From Pectinophora gossypiella (lineage: Eukaryota > Arthropoda > Insecta > Lepidoptera > Gelechiidae), in NCBI RefSeq assembly GCF_024362695.1, contig NW_026063254.1, forward strand, positions 558,001 through 622,000: 64,000 bases of DNA, written 5' to 3'. How positions within the stretch are numbered: position 1 is the stretch's first letter; every line of letters begins with the position of its first letter. Below the pieces are notes generated by a model that did not search any database, had not been told where the DNA came from, and saw nothing but the letters and a program-made list of their open reading frames with translations. Both the position numbers and the translations under genes were made by a program. Positions 31,872-40,697 of this stretch are shown here, piece by piece.

Positions 31872-31931
31872 TGTTATAACCTTGTTTCCAAACAAATGTT
31901 CATAATAATCTGAACCCACCTTTTACAATAA

Positions 31932-32214
31932 TTTCCTTATAAATAGATAGATAGATAGATAAAATACTTTATTGAGCACAATGGACACAAAATACAGAGA
32001 TAAGGACAGCATATACAGAAAAGCACAACAGGCGGCCTTATTGCTCATGCAGCAATTTCTTCCAGGCAACCTTTGGGCACAGGAAAATTTTGTACAAGTA
32101 TAATAATAGCGGGTTAGTGCATTCTAACAAAATAAATAATTAAAAGAACAACCTACATAAAATAAGTACATTTAACTACATATTTATATTATACATAAAT
32201 ATATAAAATTATTA
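31932..32214 (-). mobile_element. LINE 3' end with (TATC)n tail
   Basis: On the minus strand a non-coding 3' UTR (including GGAAGAAATTGCTGCATGAG) ends in AATAAAGTATTTTATC and a short TATC repeat (31938-31960 on the plus strand GATA). Coding sequence is absent, so this is a heavily 5'-truncated LINE or a SINE using the same tail. Confidence 0.6.
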
Positions 32215-32419
32215 TACAGGGTGTAACGGAAGGGGGGTATCAAGCCGAAAGGGGACAAAACTATACCTTATGTAGATCTTATCTGCAAAATTTCAATTAA
32301 AAAAAAACACTTTTGATATTTTTTTCAATTTCAGTTAAAAAAATATTTTAATATTTCCAGCATGTAAAAAACACGGCACAGCACTATTGAGGTCACTGTT
32401 CTTAATCCACTCAAATATT

Positions 32420-32585
32420 GGCACTACACAAATCTCCTAGCGCGTCCTGGTCGCCTGGTACTCGTGACGCTCGCACGGCCGCGATAGGTACGAAATTCGA
32501 GCGGGCGGCGGCTTTGGCGGCAACGTCAAAAGGAGTCGGCGGCCGATTGGAACAATCCGAGTCGGCGGCACGTCGGCGACTGTAA
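32420..32585. other. GC-rich tract near the left end of the CAGGGTG element
   Basis: CpG-rich sequence with GGCGGC and GTCGGCGG motifs interrupts AT-rich DNA. The short minus ORF through it (32411-32626) has no recognisable motif. A similar GC-rich tract lies near the left end of the related 2.6-kb element (60160-60235). Confidence 0.4.
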
Positions 32586-32776
32586 CAAACAAGAATGACA
32601 CTAAAGCATCTAATAATTGGAGTCATTTTGCTTTGACAACTATTCTCACATTATTTTATGACGTGTAAAATAAGTTAAAATTACCTACTTGTTTAGGTAA
32701 GGTATTTAATTTAATATTAAATAGGAAAAAAAAGTGTGAAAGTGTGGGTAAGTAGGTAGGTAATTAATAATTAGAC

Positions 32777-33250
32777 TTACGTTTTACAAGAAAGGTTCGA
32801 AATGTCGTCATCCCCGTTCGATGCACAGACCTGCCGCTTCATCTGTCCACAACACTTTCGAAGCAAAGTCTGGTGAGCTTTCCACTTGAACTCGGTACCA
32901 TTCTCAGAATGCCACACGAGGTAAGCAGGAATTAGCTCGGGCGTACGTTGCATGTGGTAAGGTTCGCGTGGTAGTCCTTGGGTTGGCTGCACGGCTAGTA
33001 CGGCTTCTTCAAACTCCGGATCACGGGTCGCCGAGCGGCCAGTCTCGGATGACGCGTGGAAAGAGCCCGTTAAATGCAGTAGGCGATTGACCATTTTCCT
33101 GAAGCAATGCAGTGAAGGCAGTTGCCTGGCTTCATCAGCTGGTCTACCTTCTATGAATCGCTGATACAAGTTCCGTGCTTCACTTAAGTTGCCATCGCCG
33201 GCACCCACACACATCATCATTTCATAATAACCTACATTACTCAAAGACAC
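32777..33250 (-). pseudogene. DUF4817-like transposase exon of the CAGGGTG element
   Basis: About 157 codons. The N-terminal helix-turn-helix domain (YYEMMMCVGAGDGNLSEARN; LYQRFIEGR; LHCFRKMVNRLLHLTGSF) matches the pattern of the DUF4817 DNA-binding domain of insect mariner-like transposases. The later part (PREPYHMQRTPELIPAYLVW) resembles the region just before the DDE domain, with the intervening region short. The frame ends at GTAAAACGTAAGT, which contains a good splice-donor motif, so it could be a first exon. No DDE catalytic exon was found. The first ATG-like start is a GTG; the true start is uncertain. Confidence 0.5.
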
Positions 33251-33639
33251 CTCGAACTATCACTGATCACAGTTATCACAACAAATAAAAATTTCGAACT
33301 TCACTCCACAGATAGTAAACAAGCACTGACAAATAATTTGACAGTTTACTTTCGTGTGCATGTTTCTATCTCTTTCGAATGCTAGTATCCTGGTACTTAA
33401 GGGTATGTTATTTCTTTGTGCGCAATAAAATATTTTTATGGTATTGTTTGAGTGAATGAATGTATTGTATTTTATGAAAGTAGGTACGTATTTTACTTTG
33501 AACCTAGAAAAGTAAAAAAGTCGTTTATCTAATAAGGATCACCCGCGCTCACACTCTGGCACTAACACAGAATTGCCACGTTTCTTCGCAAATATCCCGC
33601 GCAATAGCAGAAGGCGAAATTAATCTGTCAATAATAAGA

Positions 33640-33910
33640 CATACTATCATCACTCTGCCCGTATCCCTAATGGGGTGGGCAGAGTCACAAGAACATCCCA
33701 TTAGCGGTACGAACATGATAATTATTTATGTACCTATGTTATGATTACTTGTGGCTCTGTCTGCCCCATAAGAGATAAAGGCGTGATATTATGTATGTAT
33801 GTTTGGTACGGGCATGTAGCGATACGAGCGTGTAGTGGTAAGTGAAATTCCGCAGTCTCTGCCTACTCCAATAGGAAAAAGGCGTGATGTTATTGTTCAC
33901 TGTTGGACAA
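33640..33910. repeat. Degraded interspersed repeat (CTCTGCCCGTATCCC type)
   Basis: CCGTATCCCTAATGGGGTGG GCAGAG and the following GGCTCTGTCTGCCCCATAAG / GGCGTGAT blocks recur at about 34850-34935 and 36795-36900 in the same order, ending in TATGTATG. It looks like an old SINE family with several partial copies in this transposon. Confidence 0.55.
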
Positions 33911-34029
33911 TACACGACTACAATTTAGGAAGGAAAAAAAATACAAAAAAAAAAAAAAAATTATCATGGTTAATGATAACTTTCCCTTAACAGCACCGCC
34001 ATTTTGAATTTCGGGTGCACTAGGGCTTG

Positions 34030-34400
34030 CCGATCAAAAAATGACTATCGATAATCTATCCCGACCGAGAGTCGATCGATAGCAAGACTATTGATAACTC
34101 GGAAAGTGGGAACATTTTCGATTTTATTACCTAAGTGCAATACAATCGATAGTATCGTTGCGGATTAATAACAAACTATCGATAATTTTGCCCTCAGTCA
34201 GTAGTATTGCTACACTCCGATAGTATGGTTATTTTGAGTGGGCTGATTGTCTAAACTGAATTTCAATAACTAAAAAGTCCATGGATTTAGATTTTTTGAA
34301 AAGTTATTTTTTTATTTCTACCAATCAAAATCGTAGTTGAAAATGATTATGATCGATAATCGATACTGAACTATCGATAGTTTGAAACACTAGCGTGCCT
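34030..34400. promoter_or_regulatory. Cluster of ATCGAT/CGATA motifs
   Basis: TATCGATA-like octamers and ATCGAT palindromes occur about ten times here on both strands. TATCGATA is the DRE bound by DREF, and CGATA is bound by BEAF-32, in Drosophila. A second cluster lies in the 2.6-kb element at 61110-61330. A regulatory role is inference; simple sequence drift around a repeated palindrome is an alternative. Confidence 0.4.
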
Positions 34401-34454
34401 TTTTCTATTCGCGAGCCCTGGCATCCTGGTACAGGGTATAAATCCCATTAACTG

Positions 34455-34630
34455 TCCCAATGCAATTTGCAATTCCGTGCTTCGGAAGGCACGGTTGGTC
34501 CCGGTGACTACTTACTCATGTAAGAAAGTAGTCATTACATGAGTCATGTCAGGGGCCTCTGGCGGCTCAATAGTTACCCTGACACCAGGGTTGATGAGGT
34601 TGGTAATCCACCTCACAACCCACACGATAG
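34455..34630 (+). repeat. SINE, 3' two-thirds
   Basis: TCCGTGCTTCGGAAGGCACG GTTGGTCCCGGT and GTCAGGGGCC...CCCTGACACCAGGGTTGATG match the body of the tRNA-derived SINE whose head is visible at 60719. The tail ends AGAAAAAGATT. Confidence 0.7.
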
Positions 34631-34904
34631 AAAAAGATTTAAAAAAATACTGTTATGTGTTTTTAATTCCTTGTACGCAATAAAGTATTATTGTATTGTA
34701 CGAAAGTACTTATTTTAAGATTACTTTTACCATGTCATAGTAAAAGTAAAGTTATGTTAGGTAGGTACTTGAGAAATTAATTTTGTCTTTACTATGTTGT
34801 AAACGTAACATTAATGTCTCGTTAATAAGATACACAATCACTTGCAGCTGCTCGTATCCCTAATGGGGTGGGCAGAGCCATAAGTAATCAGAACATACTA
34901 ACAT

Positions 34905-35190
34905 AATATCACGCCCGTATCACTAAGGGGTAGGCAGTCACAACGGTACTTGAGAAATTTATTTTGCTTTTACTATGTTGTAAATCCCCAAGGAATTCTA
35001 ACAAGCCTCTGACGTTGCCGGCCGCCTCAGGGAGGCACCCCGTCTGGCCAAGGTGCCGGACCCGGTAGTTGGCGGCTCCTTCACACTCCAGTAGCACATG
35101 GGCCGCTGTCTCGTCCATGCAGGTTCTGCACAGGGGCTTGTCGGTGACACCTAGTGTAAACAGATGTTTGTTGATATCACCGTGACCACA
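34905..35190 (-). pseudogene. R1-type LINE C-terminal fragment
   Basis: On the minus strand the frame reads LCRTCMDETAAHVLLECEGA, the cysteine-histidine motif at the C-terminus of R1/I-type LINE ORF2 proteins, followed by RHLGQTGCLPEAAGN and LLEFLGDLQ. It pairs with the RNase H-like fragment at 36200-36500; a plus-strand jockey-type LINE lies between them. Confidence 0.6.
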
Positions 35191-35339
35191 CAGCTACACC
35201 TGCTACCTGCAGCTGTTACCTGTATTAGTGGAGACCTCTTCACATTTAGAATTCTTTTGGAGAGACAACTATTGATGTTGGGTAGTGCCATCTTAGCCTG
35301 CCTGCATTTATTTACGGTGGTTCATAGTCTGGTGTGTTT

Positions 35340-36215
35340 GTTCATTCCCAAATACCCTAATACCGAACTAGCTTTATTTGCGGATGATACAGCCATCTAT
35401 TCTTCGTGCCGTGGTCGAGTAGTTTCGCAAATGGAGAATCAAGGTAAACCCGGAGAAAAGTGCAGCGGTGTACTTTTCAAAGGGCTATTATAATACGTCA
35501 CGGTCACGCTGTCAACTTAAGTCATCAAGATGTCTGGCAAGCCGATCCCTTGGGAGGAGCAAGTCAAATATCTCGGCGTAGTCTTAGATAGACGTCTTAC
35601 TTTCAAGGCCCATATCAAACGTGTGCGCGATCGCGCCACGTTTGTAATGGGCCGTGTTCATTGTCTCCTTAACAAGCGTAGTAAATTATCCCTTAGGAAT
35701 CTACACGACTTGCATCCGTCCGATCATGACCTATGCAGGGGTAGTTTTCGCTCACGCGAGTCTCTTTCAAATCCACCGTCTACAGGAAATACAAAATCGT
35801 TCGTGGTTCCTTCGCAATGAAAATCTGCACATTGACCTAAGTCTGCCAACCATTGCCCAATGGCTCAAATTAGTTTTTTCGATTCTGCTCCGCACCAACC
35901 AAATCCCCTGGTAGTTGCGGCTTCCGAATACATCCCGCTTAGGAACGGTACTGAATAGCATCGGCGTCCGAAGTATGTAATACGATCCCGACGACCCGAT
36001 TACTCTAGCCATAGAATCAGCCAATCAGCTCGCGACAACAAACATTTCAGGACCCCGATACCGACACCGCCGGCGTGGTCGACGACTTCCCTCAATCAGC
36101 GCTTATCGCTATCGACTTACTAGGGTCGTTTAATTCTTTCAAATATTTTTCCTCTCAGACGACGCCCTGAGCCGAGGTTCGCGCCCAACTGGGCACCCTC
36201 AGGCCTGTTGTCTTA
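35340..36215 (+). pseudogene. Jockey-type LINE reverse transcriptase C-terminal fragment, frameshifted
   Basis: The catalytic box region ALFADDTAIYSSCRG (about 35365) is followed after frameshifts by WEEQVKYLGVVLDRRLTFKA, RSKLSLRN, YTTCIRPIMTYAGVVFAHAS and, near 36150-36205, RRRPEPRFAPNWAPSGLLS before a stop. These are in at least three frames, so the copy is decayed. Upstream RT motifs and endonuclease are absent. Confidence 0.75.
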
Positions 36216-36500
36216 AACGTTGTACCGGGTGAGAGCCTTCAGCGCTGCCCATTTGTCCGGCCAAGTAGTTAATGTCATTTGCGGCAAATCTTCGATAAGT
36301 CACGTCAAAAAAAGGTGTGTTTGTTGGCTGCTCTCGTTCGTAGCAGCGAGCGGACCTGTCCGAATGAAATCGGCAATATCGGTTCCGGACCGATGGCTGT
36401 TACCTCCCGTTCCCCTTCTGGCCAACTCGTCCGCCGCGTCGTTACCTCTTAAATCGCTGTGTCCTTTGATCCATTGTAAAGTGAGGTGTTAGTACTTGCA
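36205..36500 (-). pseudogene. R1-type LINE RNase H-like fragment
   Basis: The minus strand reads LQWIKGHSDLRGNDAADELA RRGTGG, an RNase H active-site block (G-H-x-x-x-x-G-N-x-x-A-D) as found in R1/I-type LINEs, and later DKWAALKALT. A stop interrupts it. It belongs with 34905-35190. Confidence 0.6.
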
Positions 36501-36919
36501 CATCTTAGTCAGTGATTGGTGGTAACTGTGTATGAGTAGTAGTAGTTGTTTAGGGCCTGCAAAACTCTGAAAGTATTCTAATGAAACTGTCCCGTACCTA
36601 GCTAGCCATGAACGCATTCGCCGCTAGCGTGATGCCCATTTGACCTGGATGACGGTGTTAAGGGAGCCTGATATTACGTAATCATAAAATAAAGCATACT
36701 ACACAAGGAGACGAGATGCATTGTAAAGTACATTTCTTTATCAACTATTAATGTAGGTAATCGACTACATTTTTGGACAAAACTTGTACAACAAAGTGAC
36801 TCTGCCCACCTCAGTAGCGCAGTAAGTGTGATATTAGATATGTGTAATTACTTGTAGCTCTGTCTGGTCCATTAGGGATAAAGCCGTGATTTATGTATGT
36901 TCACATCTTGTTCTATCCT

Positions 36920-37035
36920 ATTGGTTGTGCGGTGGATAACCAACCTCGTCAATCCTGGTGCGAGGGTTATTATTGAGCCTACTTTGTGTAACGACTACTT
37001 ATTACATCAGTAAGCAGTAACCGGGACCAAAGCCC
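36920..37035 (-). repeat. SINE fragment, minus strand
   Basis: CCAACCTCGTCAATCCTGGT GCGAGGGTTATTATTGAGCC and GTAACCGGGACCAAAGCCCA are the complement of the SINE body at 34455-34630, diverged. Confidence 0.55.
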
Positions 37036-37388
37036 ATTGTTTTTTTAAATATTGTGTCTGGAAATCTTGGCCTCACAAGGATGAAACAAAACAATTTAAA
37101 AAATATTGATTAATATGGCCATCACTGGCACGTTTACCCTTTACTAGGGCAGGCATAAATAAAAGAGGTGGTAGCTGTTCACTCAAAAGTTAAATACCTT
37201 GAACAGCTGATTGCTACGTAGTGTTGTGCAAATTTGAATTTATTACATGAAGACCTGGAATTCAATTGCTCATAACTAATGCAAATATGAATTTAGGCGG
37301 CCAATACTCTCGCATGTGATTTGTAGATAGTGACAGAGTAGGCACACTTCGGGTTGATACCCCCGTTCCGTTACACCCTGTATATATA

Positions 37389-37681
37389 GAGGGTGTTAGT
37401 AACATCGTAACGAATACTCAGGGGGATGATTCAGACCATGATTCTGAGTTAATATCAAGTGGAATTTTTCGTCGCAAAATTCATGTTTTTTTTTTTATTT
37501 TTTTTTAAATTATTTTCAATTCTATACTTTTGCGAAGGAAAATTCTACTTGATATTAACTCAGAATAATCAGCTGAATCATCCCCCTCAGTATTCGTTAC
37601 GAAAATTCCACTTGATATCATCTCAGAATAATGGTCTCAATCATCCCTCAAAGTTTTCGTTACGATGTTACTAACACCCTG
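37389..37681. mobile_element. 293-bp MITE of the GGGTGTTAG family, TA duplication
   Basis: GAGGGTGTTAGTAACATCGT AACGAAT and the inverted ATTCGTTACGATGTTACTAACACCCTG form long inverted ends between TA dinucleotides. The interior repeats the subterminal AACTCAGAATAAT / GGGGGATGATT block two to three times. The same termini bound the 2.6-kb element at 59474-62055. It is separated from the preceding transposon by eight bases of TATATATA. Confidence 0.85.
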
Positions 37682-37760
37682 TATATATATATATGACTAT
37701 TATACATAACTAAACAATTATACATACATATAATAACACTATGGAAAAAGGAAAGATGGT

Positions 37761-40697
37761 TTACATAGAAGAAGAGGAGCCAGAGTTCACAAAGTGCGCC
37801 TTTACTTGTCCTTTAAAGGACTCCAGCGATGGTGCCCGCCTGATACACTCAGGTAGCAGATTCCATAGCCGGATAGCTCGCACCGTAAACGATTTATCAT
37901 TGAAATTAGAGGAGTGGGACGGGACTTGAAGGGAAAGGTTGTTAGAGGACCGAAGGTTGCGGTCGAGTGTTGAGGAGTGAAGAACGAATCGGTCCTTAGG
38001 GTAGGAAGGAGTATTGGGAAGAGAGAGGACTGAGTACAAAAGGGAGAGGATGTGACAGTCTCGCCGACGGTGTATAGGCAGCCATTTAAGTTGAGAGCGG
38101 TAGTCAGAAACATGGTCAAACTTACGCAGGCCGAAAATAAATCTAATGCAAAGATTCTGCAGTCGCTCAAGCTTGTTCAAAAGTTCCACTGACAAATCGG
38201 GATAAGAGACGTCTGCATAATCCAGTATAGGTAGTAACAGAGTCTGTGCCAAACTGATTTTGGTTCTGGTAGGCAAAAAGTTTTTTAGCCGTTTCAGTGA
38301 TCTGTACGCAGCAAACACCCTCCTACTGACCTCGGCCACCTGTGGTTTCCACGACAAGCACCCGTCAAACACAACCCCCAGATTCTTCACTGTGTCACTG
38401 TAGGGAACATGGATCCCGTCGAAGAGTATAGGAGGAAGTGTAGCAAAGTCAATTCGCGATATATACCAGTGGCTACCGACGATTATTGTCTGGGTCTTAG
38501 TTGGATTGACTTTTAGCCCATGACAGCGACTCCATTCAGAAATGCACTTGAGGTCCCTGTTGGTTCTCTCAATTGCATCCGGGAGATTATTTATAGGAGA
38601 CTGTGTGTATATTTGTAAATCGTCTGCATACAAATGATAGGAAGAAGAGAGTGGAAGAGTGATAGAGTTAATGAAAATAGAAAATAGGAGTGGAGACAAC
38701 ACGCCACCCTGCGGAACACCAGCAGAAGTGTCGCACCACGTAGAGAAGGTTTCTTCAACACGTATGCGCTGCCGGCGCCCACACAGGTAACTACGAAGCC
38801 AATCAACAACTGCCGGAGATATGTTAAGAGAATACAGCATCGCCAGTAGGATATCATGGTCAACCGTATTAAACGCGTTGCTGAAATCCAGCAGCGTCAA
38901 CACAGTCAGCTGCTGATTCTCCATTCCTAGCCGAATATCATCGGAAATCTTAACCAGTGCAGTAGTCGTGCTATGACCGGGGCGGAAACCAGATTGGAGT
39001 GGGTTTAAAAGGTTGTTCAAGGTAAGGAAACGAGTAAGTTGATTATGAACCAGCCTTTCAAGGACCTTGGAGAGGAATGGTAGGATGGATATTGGGCGAT
39101 AGTCGGAGAAGGAATTAGGATTATTTTTTTTAGGGAGCGGGATAATCTGTGCTTCCTTCCATGCAGTTGGAAACACACCCGAGGAGATGGACTTATTTAG
39201 GATTTTGGATATAACCGGAGAGAGGATGTCAATGAGGGGAACGATCATATTACGACCAATGCAGTCACTTCCTGTCGCATTCGAGCTAATGGCGAGTATA
39301 TTCCTCTTAACATCACTAGCAGCAAATTGAGTAATGAAAAAAGGTGGAAAATTGGGAGTTGGCAGTGACGAAAGGTGATTAAGGGTACAAGTCTTTGTGC
39401 CACTGTCAATGAAGGAAGAAGATGAGAAGTGTGCATTTAGGGAATTAATGTCAATATTGGTGGGAGGTGAGTTATTGCGTGACTTGCCAACCCCCAGTTT
39501 CTTAAGAAACGACCAGACTTTAGCTGGTTCTCCGTTCTCAACTGATTTGTGAATATGGCGTCGTTGTATGTCCCGTATCTTTGTATTGCAGCGATTTCTT
39601 ACCTCTCGGTATGCCTCACGGTTCTTTTCTGAAGCATTATTTCTGAATTTAGCTTTAGCTCGAGTCTTCCTGTCCATATACTTACGCATATCGTCGGTAA
39701 GCCAAGGAGCAGGGAGGTGCTTGACACGAACAAGTCGGATAGGCGCGTGAGTATCATACAATTTCGTCAATTTGGCATTGAAAAGCTCAACCTGATCATC
39801 AACACTGTCAAGTCTATCTATTGCCGACCAATCTACCTTACTAGCATCCTCACTCAGCCGATTAACATTCATCCCAGCAAAGTTGCGTAACAAAAGTGTC
39901 CTAGCCTTAACTTTCGGAGTGCGGATCCTGTATGACAGGTATATAAGGTCGTGGTAAGAAAAGGCGTCAGCGGAGATCTGACCATGCTTGACCACATAAT
40001 CTCGGGAGGAGACCATTATGAGATCCAGAAGGGAGGGGACGCAATTTGGAAAATGATGAGTTGCCGCAAGAGGAAGAATGTGCATGCCACAGGACTTCAC
40101 TAACGATGTGAGTTTATTGGAGCGAGACTTAGACTGCATATCTGTCTTTACAAGACAGGTATTAAAATCTCCTAAAACAATAGAATGACTGTAGGCAGGC
40201 GACAGGTCCTCGAGAAGCAACTCAAATGAATTAAAATAATCAATGGTAAGGGAAGGGCTATAAAAAACGCCTAGAAGGACTTTACAATGGGAAAGAGATA
40301 ATTCTAAAAATAAATGTTCAACTGTGTTGGGAGGCGGTGGTTGAGGCGATCTACTAACGATTGTGAAAGAAATGTGGGAACGAAGATAAATGGCCACCCC
40401 GCCGTGTGCGGAGCTAACACGGTCATTACGGATGAGCTGGAAGCCGGGAAGTGAGTATGAGGTGGAGGGGAGTGAAGGGTGCAGCCAGGTCTCGGAGACC
40501 AGGATGGCGTGGATATTTATATCGTTGAACGATGCAAGCATATCCGGATAATGAGCTGGAATACTCTGCGCGTTAATGTGCACGACATTAAAATTTTTAG
40601 GCACATCGACAAAGGTGGTTTGCAACAAGTCGTGGAGAGGAGGAGACGAGCTGTGAAAACTGTCATCATTAGAGTCAGAAGAACAAGATATATATGA
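37761..40697 (-). CDS. LINE V ORF2: APE endonuclease plus reverse transcriptase
   Basis: Main part of ORF2, about 978 codons here. The APE endonuclease has HINAQSIPAHYPDM, ILVSETWLHPS, HGGVAIYL, SIVLGDFN and a final FSYHDLIY block in place of the usual S-D-H. The RT domain has WKEAQIIPLPKKNNP, DYRPISILPFLSKVLERL, FRPGHSTTTALVK, TLLDFSNAFNTVDH (motif A), SAGVPQGGVLSPLLFSIFIN and catalytic YHLYADDLQIY. The C-terminus ends NSGSSSSM. The frame is open up to the Helitron at 40698 and continues in phase beyond it at 43282-43311, where an ATG gives about 988 codons in all. No stop or frameshift apart from the Helitron. Confidence 0.9.
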   Translation of the reverse strand, partial: SYISCSSDSNDDSFHSSSPPLHDLLQTTFVDVPKNFNVVHINAQSIPAHYPDMLASFNDINIHAILVSETWLHPSLPSTSYSLPGFQLIRNDRVSSAHGGVAIYLRSHISFTIVSRSPQPPPPNTVEHLFLELSLSHCKVLLGVFYSPSLTIDYFNSFELLLEDLSPAYSHSIVLGDFNTCLVKTDMQSKSRSNKLTSLVKSCGMHILPLAATHHFPNCVPSLLDLIMVSSRDYVVKHGQISADAFSYHDLIYLSYRIRTPKVKARTLLLRNFAGMNVNRLSEDASKVDWSAIDRLDSVDDQVELFNAKLTKLYDTHAPIRLVRVKHLPAPWLTDDMRKYMDRKTRAKAKFRNNASEKNREAYREVRNRCNTKIRDIQRRHIHKSVENGEPAKVWSFLKKLGVGKSRNNSPPTNIDINSLNAHFSSSSFIDSGTKTCTLNHLSSLPTPNFPPFFITQFAASDVKRNILAISSNATGSDCIGRNMIVPLIDILSPVISKILNKSISSGVFPTAWKEAQIIPLPKKNNPNSFSDYRPISILPFLSKVLERLVHNQLTRFLTLNNLLNPLQSGFRPGHSTTTALVKISDDIRLGMENQQLTVLTLLDFSNAFNTVDHDILLAMLYSLNISPAVVDWLRSYLCGRRQRIRVEETFSTWCDTSAGVPQGGVLSPLLFSIFINSITLPLSSSYHLYADDLQIYTQSPINNLPDAIERTNRDLKCISEWSRCHGLKVNPTKTQTIIVGSHWYISRIDFATLPPILFDGIHVPYSDTVKNLGVVFDGCLSWKPQVAEVSRRVFAAYRSLKRLKNFLPTRTKISLAQTLLLPILDYADVSYPDLSVELLNKLERLQNLCIRFIFGLRKFDHVSDYRSQLKWLPIHRRRDCHILSLLYSVLSLPNTPSYPKDRFVLHSSTLDRNLRSSNNLSLQVPSHSSNFNDKSFTVRAIRLWNLLPECIRRAPSLESFKGQVKAHFVNSGSSSSM

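Larger units (their letters stand above)
32217..37380. mobile_element. 5.2-kb TA-inserting DNA transposon with CAGGGTG ends
   Basis: Left CAGGGTGTAACGGAAGGGGG and right end (reverse complement CAGGGTGTAACGGAACGGGG) are inverted repeats followed by GTATCAAGCCGAA/GTATCAACCCGAA. TA flanks both sides. It holds a DUF4817-like transposase exon on the minus strand, an ATCGAT-rich cluster, SINE pieces and fragments of two LINEs. TA duplication and the transposase domain point to the Tc1/mariner-related group. Confidence 0.75.
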
